Positions 16,924 through 25,340 of a stretch of 31,085 bases of DNA are shown piece by piece. Both the position numbers and the translations under genes were made by a program. The notes under the pieces were generated by a model, which was not told the DNA's origin, searched no databases, and worked only from the letters and a program-made list of their open reading frames with translations. This DNA comes from an uncultured Lachnospiraceae bacterium (GTDB lineage: Bacteria; Bacillota; Clostridia; Lachnospirales; Lachnospiraceae), in assembly GCA_910580015.1 (NCBI GenBank), contig CAJTVT010000035.1, forward strand, positions 1 through 31,085, written 5' to 3'. The number at the start of each line of letters is the position of its first letter. Position 1 is the first letter of the stretch.

Positions 16924-16953
16924 AAAGGCGGAGGATATCCTTCCGCCTTTTTG
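16924..16953 (+). terminator. Terminator between the four-gene unit and the MoxR-VWA cluster
   Basis: AAAGGCGGA at 16924-16932 pairs with TCCGCCTTT at 16942-16950, followed by TTGTTGTTG. A TATAAT at 16889-16894 lies upstream of this hairpin without a good -35 box. I see no strong promoter between the hairpin and the SWIM gene, so the next cluster may depend on readthrough. Confidence 0.75.
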
Positions 16954-16988
16954 TTGTTGAAACAAGCATAAGAATTAGAGGTGAGAAC

Positions 16989-18416
16989 ATGAGAAAAATA
17001 TCAGAACAATTTATTACAATGCTTGCACCAAATGCCAACGCTGTCAATAATGGAAGGAAAATTTGCCAAAAGAGCGGGTTTGTAAAGCGGTTTCGCTCTG
17101 AGGATGATACTTTTTATATGGGAGAGTGCAGCGGAAGCGGGAAGTCCCATTATATTACATCAGCAGATTTTGTGGAGGAGGAACATCCAGTTTTTCGCTG
17201 CTCCTGCCCTAGCAGACAATTTCCCTGTAAGCACAGCCTGGCGCTGCTTTTTGAGATGAGTATGGAGAAGGAGTTTGTGGTATGTGAGATTCCAGAAGAT
17301 ATTTTAAAGAAAAGGGAGAAGAAAGAGGCCCGTGCAGCCAAGTCTGCTGCGGCGAAAAAAGAGGGAAAACCGAAAGTAAATAAAGCAGCTCGCACGAAGA
17401 AGATAAAAAAGCAGATAGAAGGGCTAAAATTAACAGAAGACATGATGAATCAACTGTTGCAGGCAGGATTGGGGACTATGGGTGGAAGCTCGATTAAGAC
17501 ATACCGTGACCTGGCAAAACAGTTGGGAGACTATTATCTGGCTGGTCCGCAACTCTATGTAAATCGTTTGATTCTGGAAATGGAAGCTTTTCAGAAAGAT
17601 GGAGAGAACAGTCACTATAAGAAAGCTGTTCATATTTTAGTTCAGCTTCGGGCATCCGTGAAAAAAGCGGAGGCTTATTTGAAAGAAAAACTAGAGCAGC
17701 AGGAGTTTTATGATGATGATACTATTTTGTATGAAGAGCTCGGTGGGATCTGGAAGCTAGATCAGCTTCAAGCGTTGGGATTGAAAAAGGAACATGCTTG
17801 CCTGCTGCAACTTTCGTTTCAAGTGGTTTATGACCAGGCAAGAAAGGAATTTATTGACATTGGGTGGTGGGCAGATGTGGACACTGGTGAGGTATCTGTG
17901 ACGCGAAATTACCGCCCCTTGAAGGCGATGAAATATGTGCGCCAGGAGGACACCGTCTTTGAGGCAGCTTCGATTCCGGTACTGACTTATTATCCAGGAG
18001 ATTTGAATCGCCGTATTCGCTGGGAGAATGCGTCTTACAGTCCAATTACAAGGGAAAATTTGACAGGCGTAATGTCCCATGCCCAGTCCAGTATTCCAGC
18101 AGCGGTGAAGATGGTAAAGAATCAGATTAAAAACGTGCTTTCGGACAATTTTGTGGTGTTGTTGTTCAAATTTGCACAGATCGGGAAAGTTCAGAAGAGC
18201 TATGTGATGAGAGATTCCGAGGGAAATACGATTTTGTTGGAGGATATGCCAGGGATGGAAGGCAGCGTTGACCGTCTCTCTATGGTAACGGAATCATCTT
18301 TGTTGACAGAACAGGTGCTGCTTGGGGCATTTTATTATCAGGAGGAAAAACGGCGTATTTGCGTGCAGCCCTACAGCATTGTGACAGGTGAGAAAGTGGT
18401 TCGTTTGTTGTATTAG
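16989..18416 (+). CDS. SWIM zinc finger protein
   Basis: A 475-residue protein. The SWIM zinc motif CxCx6CxH is complete: C71, C73, C80 and H82 in RCSCPSRQFPCKHSLALL. A Lys/Ala-rich linker follows (about residues 105-145: KKREKKEARAAKSAAAKKEG). The rest is an alpha/beta domain without a motif I know. SWIM domains bind DNA or proteins. Proteins of this type are typically encoded beside a MoxR ATPase and a VWA protein, as here. The ribosome binding site GAGGTGAGA precedes ATG 16989. The stop is 37 bases before the next chosen start. It is probably the substrate-recognition or nucleic-acid-binding part of the module. Confidence 0.85.
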   Translation: MRKISEQFITMLAPNANAVNNGRKICQKSGFVKRFRSEDDTFYMGECSGSGKSHYITSADFVEEEHPVFRCSCPSRQFPCKHSLALLFEMSMEKEFVVCEIPEDILKKREKKEARAAKSAAAKKEGKPKVNKAARTKKIKKQIEGLKLTEDMMNQLLQAGLGTMGGSSIKTYRDLAKQLGDYYLAGPQLYVNRLILEMEAFQKDGENSHYKKAVHILVQLRASVKKAEAYLKEKLEQQEFYDDDTILYEELGGIWKLDQLQALGLKKEHACLLQLSFQVVYDQARKEFIDIGWWADVDTGEVSVTRNYRPLKAMKYVRQEDTVFEAASIPVLTYYPGDLNRRIRWENASYSPITRENLTGVMSHAQSSIPAAVKMVKNQIKNVLSDNFVVLLFKFAQIGKVQKSYVMRDSEGNTILLEDMPGMEGSVDRLSMVTESSLLTEQVLLGAFYYQEEKRRICVQPYSIVTGEKVVRLLY

Positions 18417-18453
18417 AAGGAATGAAATGGCACAGAATGGAGGAAACAGAAGA

Positions 18454-20484
18454 ATGAATCTTAATCCGCTTTATGAATTAAAGGAACGGCTGGAATCCAG
18501 CGTGATTGCAGGGGTCTCCCTTCTCTCCGAAGACTTTCGGCTTGCGCGGGCCGTGGAGCAGATGGAGCCTTTGGCCAAAGCGTCGCCGATCTTTCAAAAG
18601 ATTTACCAGTCTGCCCAAGGACTGTTGTCAGAGGAGGGAGAAAGAAAAGGAGATACTTTACTTGATATCCTTGGATTTGTGAACGCCGTGTTGACCACTC
18701 AGGCAGTGACAGCAGTGGAGGGAGACTTAGAACCTTTTGCGATTATAGAAAGCAATATATGTTGTGATGTTCCACACAGCCAGCTTGCCCCACTGCTGGA
18801 GGCATTGTCCACGTCAGGGGGTGGTCATTACAATCTGATCCTGGAGACCCATGAAAGAAATCCTGAGATTTTTTCAGATTATCGTTTAAGAACAGCATTT
18901 GTGGCAGGGCTCAATGCTGGATATTCGGAGCTTGCAGACCAAATAGAACGGTGGCTTTGTAAGGAAGACATTTCCATTCTGCCTCTGCTGAAAAAAGGGT
19001 TTCAGCCAAAAGGAAAGAAGGAGATGGTTCGCCGAGTTCATGTGATAGAAGCCATTGCGGGGGCTGGGGAAAATGCTTGGTATCTCTCCATGTTGCCGGA
19101 GGCAGAGAAGGAAGTTCGTGCTGCCTTGATCCAGGCTTTGCGTCACAGTCAGGAGAATCGAGAGATTTTGGAAGGATTTACCAAGACGGAAAAGGGAAAT
19201 TGTAAAAAAGCAGCGCTGTGGTCTATGGCACGGATGGAGGGAACGGAAAACCTGGAATTTTGGGAACCTCAAATCCGAAAAAATCCTGCAACGGCTGCGA
19301 AATATCTGGCATTGTCAGACAGCGATGCAGCCTCTGATATCATTGCAGATGCTTTGAATCGGATGTTAGATGGGCTGAAAGAACAAATTGACAGTGGAAA
19401 TTTAATTTTAGCTGAAAAGGATTCTGGAAAGTTGCAAGCGTTGTTTGATTCCTTGACGGGAAAATCTTCACGCAAAATGCTTGATTTGTATCGGAGGCTT
19501 GCGTCTGAAAAATTGTTGGAGCAGATGAAAACCGAGGACGGAAAGTCAATTGAATTTGACAGTGATCATACATATGGTGCTTTGAATGAACATACTAAGA
19601 TACCTGTGTCCCAGTACATTGCGGAACTTCTTATGGAGTCCATTCTCTGGAACCTGGAAGAAGGGTTGCTTGCTCTTGCAGAAGAATTGTATCAGCAACA
19701 GGGAGAACCATTTCTAAAGCCAGCGCTTACGGCGGCGTTGCTGACAAAAGGGGCAGCGGAGGTATATGACGTATTTTCGGTTTGGCTAATGGAGGATGGG
19801 GAGGTGAAAAAAGAAGGCAAGAGCCAGAGCTTGGCGCGTCAGGAGATTATGGACACCTTTGCCAGGATTGTCTGGCGAGAAGAGAAGGGATGTTATGATT
19901 TTCTGGGATGCTATTATGATGAATTTCTGGATAAACAGGTGCAGGTTTGCTATGCTCTTTATGAGAAATTAGATGTCCGCTGGGTGGAACTTTTTACCAA
20001 TCCAGCGTTGAAAAAGACAGGAGTGTTTCATACTTATCGCTATGCTTATTATGATACCTCTGATTTTTATCATCACATTACCAGAGATTGGGATATGATC
20101 CTGGAAAATTTGATTTGTCCTTCGGATCAAAAGACTTGTCAGATTTTGGGTAATTATTTTTACAAACATGTGCAGTTGAATGTCAGTATTAACAAGTACA
20201 GGAAATTTTTTCCACTGCTTCATCGGTGTGGTTTCCAGGGAGGCAGAAACCTTGTGGTAAAAGCAGTACAAAAAGTAAAATTTCGTTTTTGGGAGCTGCT
20301 GGAATTATTGCAGTCATCTCCCATGCCTTTGCATGACCAGTTGAAGGAGCTGGAGGAGATCAAGAAACTTGTAGATGATAAGAAAATCTCTATTTCAGGA
20401 TGGAGCGAGGAGAAATATCAGGATTTTCATACAGTGATGTTAAAAAAACTGGAAGAGAGAGAAAATGAATCGGATACAAAATAG
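18454..20484 (+). CDS. Helical (HEAT-like) repeat protein of the MoxR-VWA cluster
   Basis: A 676-residue all-helical protein without signal peptide or enzyme motif. HEAT-like repeats can be read near residues 180-310 (KKEMVRRVHVIEAIAGAGEN; EVRAALIQALRHSQENREIL; CKKAALWSMARMEGTENLEF). The chosen ATG 18454 gives MNLNPLYELKERLESSVIAG and has GGAGG 10 bases ahead. ATG 18427 with AGAAGGA 5 bases ahead is an equally possible start adding 9 residues. It occupies the place that large HEAT/DUF5691-like proteins have in comparable actinobacterial clusters. It is likely a scaffold between the SWIM, MoxR and VWA proteins. Function is inferred from position only. Confidence 0.75.
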   Translation: MNLNPLYELKERLESSVIAGVSLLSEDFRLARAVEQMEPLAKASPIFQKIYQSAQGLLSEEGERKGDTLLDILGFVNAVLTTQAVTAVEGDLEPFAIIESNICCDVPHSQLAPLLEALSTSGGGHYNLILETHERNPEIFSDYRLRTAFVAGLNAGYSELADQIERWLCKEDISILPLLKKGFQPKGKKEMVRRVHVIEAIAGAGENAWYLSMLPEAEKEVRAALIQALRHSQENREILEGFTKTEKGNCKKAALWSMARMEGTENLEFWEPQIRKNPATAAKYLALSDSDAASDIIADALNRMLDGLKEQIDSGNLILAEKDSGKLQALFDSLTGKSSRKMLDLYRRLASEKLLEQMKTEDGKSIEFDSDHTYGALNEHTKIPVSQYIAELLMESILWNLEEGLLALAEELYQQQGEPFLKPALTAALLTKGAAEVYDVFSVWLMEDGEVKKEGKSQSLARQEIMDTFARIVWREEKGCYDFLGCYYDEFLDKQVQVCYALYEKLDVRWVELFTNPALKKTGVFHTYRYAYYDTSDFYHHITRDWDMILENLICPSDQKTCQILGNYFYKHVQLNVSINKYRKFFPLLHRCGFQGGRNLVVKAVQKVKFRFWELLELLQSSPMPLHDQLKELEEIKKLVDDKKISISGWSEEKYQDFHTVMLKKLEERENESDTK

Positions 20485-20503
20485 AAGAGAGGAGAAGTGT
20501 GAC

Positions 20504-21592
20504 ATGGCAGAAAAGACGAAGGTACAGCGTCTGCCGGCAGAGCAGATGTTTCAAAAGGAGATCGATGCATTAATCAAGGCAGAGAAGGATCCCATTCCGA
20601 CTGGATGGAAAATGTCTCCAAAATCAGTTCTCACCTATATTACAGGGGGGAAAGCTGGAAGAACGGTGATTACTCCGAAATATATTGGACATAAACGTTT
20701 GGTGGAAATTGCCATTGCTACGTTGGTGACGGATCGTGCGCTGTTGCTGATTGGGGAACCTGGCACAGCAAAATCTTGGCTTTCGGAGCATTTGACAGCA
20801 GCTATCAACGGAGATTCTACGAAGGTAATTCAAGGAACAGCAGGGACTACGGAGGAACAGATTCGTTATTCTTGGAATTACGCCATGTTGATTGCCCAGG
20901 GTCCTTCTCAGGAAGCGATGCTGAAAAGCCCCGTATATCATGCTATGGAGACAGGAACCATTGCCAGATTGGAAGAGATCTCTCGGTGCGCCTCTGAGGT
21001 GCAGGATGCTTTGATTTCTATTTTGTCAGAGAAACGGATTTCTGTGCCAGAGCTGGGGCTAGAGGTTCCTGCCCAGAAAGGATTTTCTGTGATTGCTACG
21101 GCGAATACCAGGGACAAGGGCGTAAATGAGATGTCGGCTGCGCTGAAGCGTCGATTTAATATTGTGGTACTTCCAGCGCCGGCAGATTTGGAATCAGAGA
21201 TGGATATTGTGAAAACTCGTGTGGCGCAGCTTTCAGAAAATTTGGATCTGAATGCAAAACTGCCAGAACAGGAAGTGGTGGAAAAAGTATGTACGATTTT
21301 TCGGGAACTGCGCCTTGGGACCACTTTGGATGGGAAACAGAAATTAAAGCCTACCACTGGGGTTTTGTCCACGGCAGAGGCGATCTCTCTGTTGGCAAAT
21401 AGCATGGCGCTGGCGGGAAGTTTTGGCAATGGAACGATCACGGATTATGATTTAGCGGCTGGACTGCAAGGGGCGATTGTAAAAGATGATGAGAAGGATA
21501 GTCTTGCCTGGAAGGAATATCTGGAGAATGTTCTTAGAAAGAGAGGTTTCGAGTGGTCTGGTCTGTATAAGGAATGCAAGGAGCTGAATTAA
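20504..21592 (+). CDS. MoxR-type AAA+ ATPase
   Basis: A 362-residue AAA+ protein. Walker A GEPGTAKS is at residues 84-91. Walker B is seen as ARLEEISR followed by the MoxR-typical EVQDALISILSEKRI. Sensor 1 lies in FSVIATANTRDKGVNEMSAA and the arginine finger region in ALKRRFNIVVLP. MoxR ATPases work with VWA proteins as chaperone-like machines that assemble or activate a target (RavA-ViaA, CoxD-CoxE, NorQ-NorD). The open frame begins at 20465, but ATG 20504 has GAGGAG 8-10 bases ahead and gives MAEKTKVQRL. The gene starts 19 bases after the previous stop and is followed by the DUF5682-like gene after 2 bases. Confidence 0.93.
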   Translation: MAEKTKVQRLPAEQMFQKEIDALIKAEKDPIPTGWKMSPKSVLTYITGGKAGRTVITPKYIGHKRLVEIAIATLVTDRALLLIGEPGTAKSWLSEHLTAAINGDSTKVIQGTAGTTEEQIRYSWNYAMLIAQGPSQEAMLKSPVYHAMETGTIARLEEISRCASEVQDALISILSEKRISVPELGLEVPAQKGFSVIATANTRDKGVNEMSAALKRRFNIVVLPAPADLESEMDIVKTRVAQLSENLDLNAKLPEQEVVEKVCTIFRELRLGTTLDGKQKLKPTTGVLSTAEAISLLANSMALAGSFGNGTITDYDLAAGLQGAIVKDDEKDSLAWKEYLENVLRKRGFEWSGLYKECKELN

Positions 21593-21594
21593 TC

Positions 21595-23901
21595 ATGGGT
21601 GAGAAATTACAAAAGCATGCGTCAAATCAGGGAGATGGAATAGGTCAGCCAGTATGGTTTGGAATCCGACATTTATCTCCAGCGGGAGCATGGAATGTAA
21701 GAAAGGTTTTGGAACAGGTGAATCCTTGCTTGGTATTGGTGGAAGGACCCAGTGATTTTACAGAAGATCTTGCGGTGTTGGCAGACACTGGAACAAAACC
21801 GCCCATTGCTCTAATGGCATACACCAGTGAACCGCCAATCCGAACACTGCTTTATCCTCTTGCGGAGTATTCTCCAGAATATCAGGCAATTTTGTGGGCT
21901 CAGGAACATCAGGTAGCGTGCCATTTTATAGATCTTCCGTCCAGTGTGTTTTTGGCGTTCTCTCATGCAACACACAGTGGGGAAGACGCTGGTGAGGAAG
22001 AACGGATCAGCGTGTACCGCAGATTAGACGAACTGTCTGGAGAAGATACTTATGAGACCTTTTGGGAGCGAACCATGGAACATTTCAGTGAAGGACAGGG
22101 TTATCAAAAAGGAGCAGAAACCTTTGGAAGACAGCTTCGGGAATTGACAGAAGGTAGAGAATGTGAGGATGCAGAAACCATTGTGCGGGAAGCCTATATG
22201 AAGCGTCAGATTCAGGAGGCCATAGAGTCTGGTATTCCACCAGAAAAGATTGTGGTGGTGACAGGGGCGTATCATACGGAAGGACTGAGAAACAGTCAGC
22301 CAGGGCTTAACGACACAGAATTAAAACAGCTTCCTTCTATTGAGTGCCAGAAAACATGGATGCCTTATTCTTACTATCGCCTGTCCTCCCGTTCTGGGTA
22401 TGGAGCTGGCAACAAGGCTCCTGCTTATTATGGGCTGCTGTGGCAGGGATATCAGAAGGGGGAAGCAGATTATGCGGCTCGTAGCTACCTTTCAAAACTT
22501 GCCTTTTGGCAGCGTCAGAATGGGAATATGGTTTCTTCTGCTGAGGTAATTGAGGCCATGCGGCTTTCCTTTTCTCTTGCTGCGCTGCATGGATATCAGA
22601 TTCCGGCACTGCGGGATCTGCGGGACGCTGCGGTCACCTGTATGGGACATGGGAATTTTGGCGAAATTGCACAGGCGGTTGCAGATACAGAGATTGGCAC
22701 AAAAATTGGCATCCTTCCAAAAGGTGTGAGTCAGACATCGATCCAGAATGATTTTTATCGTCTTCTGGATGAACTGCATTTGCGGCGATATTGTTCTTTG
22801 ACTGCGGATGAGTTACATCTAGATCTCAGGGAAAAACTGACGGTAAAATCAGAAAAGGCAGCATTTCTTGACAGAGAACGGTCCTTTTTTTTGCATCGGT
22901 TGCGTGTGCTTGGTATTTCCTTTGTGTCCTGGCAGCAGGTGCAGCAGGAGAAAGCGACCTGGGCTGAGCATTGGGCGCTGCGCTGGACGCCGGAGGCAGA
23001 AATTGAGATTGTGGAAGCTCAGTTAAAGGGAGACACGATCCTTCTGGCTGTGTCGTTTCAGATGAAGGAGGAGGCTGGGAGGGCGGAAAGTATTGCGGGG
23101 GTTGCAAAGATTATCGAGGAATCTTTTTTGTGTGGAATCCCAGAGTTGGTAAGTTATGCCACTTCCATTCTTCAGCGGATTGCGGTGGAGGCTGCCGCAG
23201 TGGAAGAGATCGCAAAGACGGTGCAGAGCCTTTCCTTGGTCATTCAATATGGGAACATCCGAAAGCTTTCCAGTGAAGCATTGATTCCTGTGCTGGAACA
23301 GCTTTTTCGTCGAGCTTGCCTGCTTTTGCCAGAAAGTTGTGTTTGTGATGATAATGCTTCCAAGGAACTGATGCAGGGAATTGGGATGTTGAATGAGGCG
23401 GCATTGGCCCATGAATTTCTTTCCGAAGAAGAGTGGATTTGGGTGGTTCGGGAGTTGGCAGAGAGAGATGATTTGAATACCAGAATTTCGGGTTATGCCG
23501 CAGCTATTTTGCTGGAGAGAGGAAAGTTTACAAATGCAGAGCTGGAACTGCAAGTGGAGCGAAGGCTTTCAAAGGGAATGCCAGCAGATTTGGGAGCAGG
23601 CTGGTTTGAGGGCCTTTCTCAAAAGAATCGTTATGCCCTGATTACCCGCATGAGTCTTTGGCAGAGTCTGGATCGGTATCTGGATACGCTGGATGATGAG
23701 GAATTTAAGCGAGCTCTGTTGTTTCTGCGACGGGCGTTTGCAGATTTTACAGCGAGGGAGAAAAGCGATATTGCAGAAAATTTGGGAGAACTATGGCAGT
23801 TAAATCCACAGCAGATCAGCGAGGCGGTAAATACACCACTGACCCAGGAGGCGAAGGAATTGCTGGAAGAATTGGAAGATTTTGATTTTGGGGATATATA
23901 A
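21595..23901 (+). CDS. DUF5682-like protein (TraB/Tiki-type fold)
   Basis: A 768-residue protein. The N-terminal domain shows the motif set of the DUF5682/TraB-like fold: GIRHLSPAGAW with H26, LVEGPSDF with E50, and VTGAYHTEGL with H227. The related Tiki/TraB/ChaN families include metal-dependent peptidases, so a hydrolytic role is possible but unproven. The remaining ~500 residues are helical. The end, LLEELEDFDFGDI, is strongly acidic and has been copied twice beyond the stop codon (23915-24022). ATG 21595 follows GGAG at 21580-21583; ATG 21574 is in frame but only 2 bases behind its AAGGA. Its place between MoxR and VWA genes is characteristic of this cluster type. Confidence 0.85.
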   Translation: MGEKLQKHASNQGDGIGQPVWFGIRHLSPAGAWNVRKVLEQVNPCLVLVEGPSDFTEDLAVLADTGTKPPIALMAYTSEPPIRTLLYPLAEYSPEYQAILWAQEHQVACHFIDLPSSVFLAFSHATHSGEDAGEEERISVYRRLDELSGEDTYETFWERTMEHFSEGQGYQKGAETFGRQLRELTEGRECEDAETIVREAYMKRQIQEAIESGIPPEKIVVVTGAYHTEGLRNSQPGLNDTELKQLPSIECQKTWMPYSYYRLSSRSGYGAGNKAPAYYGLLWQGYQKGEADYAARSYLSKLAFWQRQNGNMVSSAEVIEAMRLSFSLAALHGYQIPALRDLRDAAVTCMGHGNFGEIAQAVADTEIGTKIGILPKGVSQTSIQNDFYRLLDELHLRRYCSLTADELHLDLREKLTVKSEKAAFLDRERSFFLHRLRVLGISFVSWQQVQQEKATWAEHWALRWTPEAEIEIVEAQLKGDTILLAVSFQMKEEAGRAESIAGVAKIIEESFLCGIPELVSYATSILQRIAVEAAAVEEIAKTVQSLSLVIQYGNIRKLSSEALIPVLEQLFRRACLLLPESCVCDDNASKELMQGIGMLNEAALAHEFLSEEEWIWVVRELAERDDLNTRISGYAAAILLERGKFTNAELELQVERRLSKGMPADLGAGWFEGLSQKNRYALITRMSLWQSLDRYLDTLDDEEFKRALLFLRRAFADFTAREKSDIAENLGELWQLNPQQISEAVNTPLTQEAKELLEELEDFDFGDI

Positions 23902-24022
23902 ATATCGGAGATAAAATTGTTGGAAGGCTTGGAAGATTTTGAGGATATATAAATATCAGAGGTAAAATTGCTGGAAGAATTGGAAGATTTTGATTTTGGG
24001 GATATATAAATATCAGAGATAA
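23858..24022 (+). repeat. Triple in-frame tandem repeat across the 3' end of the DUF5682-like gene
   Basis: Three copies: 23858-23914 (57 bases, last codons and stop of the gene), 23915-23965 (51) and 23966-24022 (57). Copies 1 and 3 differ at very few positions. Copy 2 lacks TTTTGG and has a few substitutions. All periods are multiples of three and each copy keeps the frame and the TAA: LLEELEDFDFGDI, LLEGLEDFEDI, LLEELEDFDFGDI. Copies 2 and 3 have no ATG and lie after the stop, so they are not translated by normal rules. Slipped replication or recombination is the simplest origin. Confidence 0.9.
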
Positions 24023-24046
24023 GAAAGAGAAGGGATGGTATGTGGT

Positions 24047-25237
24047 ATGGATGAATTGAAACGTATGAAACGTTGGCGTCTAATTTTAGGGTCGGACAGC
24101 AAGGAGCGTTTTGCTTCCATGAATGGAGGGGCGCAGATCGGATTATCAAAAGATCAGATGCTGATGGATCAGGCTCTGGCGGCAATTTACAACCGCAGGG
24201 AATCAGGAGGTTTTGGATCGGGAAGAGGAGCGGGTAATGGGCCTTCCAATCCTCAGATTAGTAAATGGCTTGGAGATGTACGCACTTTGTTTGATAAGGA
24301 TCTGGTTACAGTGATTCAGGGAGATGCCATGGAACGGTGTGGTCTGCGACAGCTTTTGTTTGAGCCAGAGCTTTTGGAAAACGTAGAACCAGATATTGGT
24401 TTAGCTTCCACCATTCTGATGTTGAAAGATCAAATTCCAGAACGTTCAAAACAGAGCGTGCGGACATTTATCGCAAAGATTGTGGAAGAGATTAATAAGT
24501 TGTTGGAGGCGGATATTCGACGTGCTGTCACTTCGGCTGTAAACCGCAGACAGCATTCCCCCATACCGTCAGCCGCTGCCATGGATTTTCCCCTTACCAT
24601 CCGTAGAAATCTTAAAAATTATAATCCTGAGCTTGGAACGATTGTGCCAGAGCATTTTTATTTTTTTGATCGGACAACCACGGCTGCATCCAGACAGTGG
24701 ACCGTGATTCTGGATGTGGATCAGAGTGGTTCCATGGGAGAGTCCGTGATTTATTCTTCTATCATGAGTTGTATTTTGGCAAGTATGGCTTCGATTCGGA
24801 CTTATGTTGTTGCATTTGATACAAATATTGTAGATTTGACAGAAAAGTGTGAGGATCCGGTGGATCTGCTGTTCGGTTTTCAGCTTGGAGGCGGCACCAA
24901 CATTGAACGCTCTGTGGCATACTGTCAAAAATTTGTGGAAAATCCCTCAAAAACATTATTTTTCCTGATTACGGATTTGGAAGAGGGTGGCAACCGTGGA
25001 GCGTTGCTGCGACGTCTGAAAGAGTTAAAGGAATCTGGGGTGACGGTTGTGTGTCTGCTTGCCATTGCAGACGGCGGCAAACCTTACTATGACGCACAGA
25101 TGGCAGAGCGGGTGGCAGGACTTAAAATTCCCTGTTTTGCGTGTAATCCACAGATGCTTCCGTCATTGTTGGAGCGGGCGTTTAAAGGGCAGGATTTGGA
25201 GGCTTTCCGTAAAGAGTTTGAGAAGCGCAAAAGGTGA
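24047..25237 (+). CDS. VWA (MIDAS) domain protein, partner of MoxR
   Basis: A 396-residue protein with a C-terminal von Willebrand A domain (CoxE/ViaA-like). All MIDAS parts are present: DQSGS (D225, S227, S229), T284 in GGGTNIE and D310 in LITDLEEGG, so metal-dependent ligand binding should work. The N-terminal half contains a Gly-rich segment (ESGGFGSGRGAGNG, about residues 54-67) and helices. In known systems the VWA protein recruits or presents the target to the MoxR ATPase. ATG 24047 is preferred over ATG 24035, which directly abuts the AGAAGGG ribosome binding site. It is the last gene of the cluster; I see no hairpin terminator right behind it. Confidence 0.92.
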   Translation: MDELKRMKRWRLILGSDSKERFASMNGGAQIGLSKDQMLMDQALAAIYNRRESGGFGSGRGAGNGPSNPQISKWLGDVRTLFDKDLVTVIQGDAMERCGLRQLLFEPELLENVEPDIGLASTILMLKDQIPERSKQSVRTFIAKIVEEINKLLEADIRRAVTSAVNRRQHSPIPSAAAMDFPLTIRRNLKNYNPELGTIVPEHFYFFDRTTTAASRQWTVILDVDQSGSMGESVIYSSIMSCILASMASIRTYVVAFDTNIVDLTEKCEDPVDLLFGFQLGGGTNIERSVAYCQKFVENPSKTLFFLITDLEEGGNRGALLRRLKELKESGVTVVCLLAIADGGKPYYDAQMAERVAGLKIPCFACNPQMLPSLLERAFKGQDLEAFRKEFEKRKR

Positions 25238-25268
25238 TTTGAATTTCTGTAAAAGTATATATTCATTG

Positions 25269-25325
25269 ATGTTCTACCTATGGCCTTATCTGGCTTGCTG
25301 CTGCATAATACTATGGCTGATGTGA
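25269..25325 (+). CDS. 18-residue hydrophobic leader-like ORF
   Basis: ATG 25269 to TGA 25325 encodes MFYLWPYLACCCIILWLM, almost wholly hydrophobic with three adjacent Cys. No ribosome binding site is evident. Its stop comes directly before the AAGGAGGT of the recombinase gene, so translation through it could affect recombinase expression. It may be chance. Confidence 0.2.
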   Translation: MFYLWPYLACCCIILWLM

Positions 25326-25340
25326 AGGAGGTAGATACAA

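Noticed and set aside
23858..24022. CRISPR array
   Set aside because: Three adjoining 51-57 base copies with no spacers are a tandem duplication, not a CRISPR.
23023..24185. Long minus-strand ORFs, including a Ser-rich one over the tandem repeat
   Set aside because: The Ser-rich repeats are the complement of the acidic tail repeats; the plus-strand genes with intact motifs explain the region.
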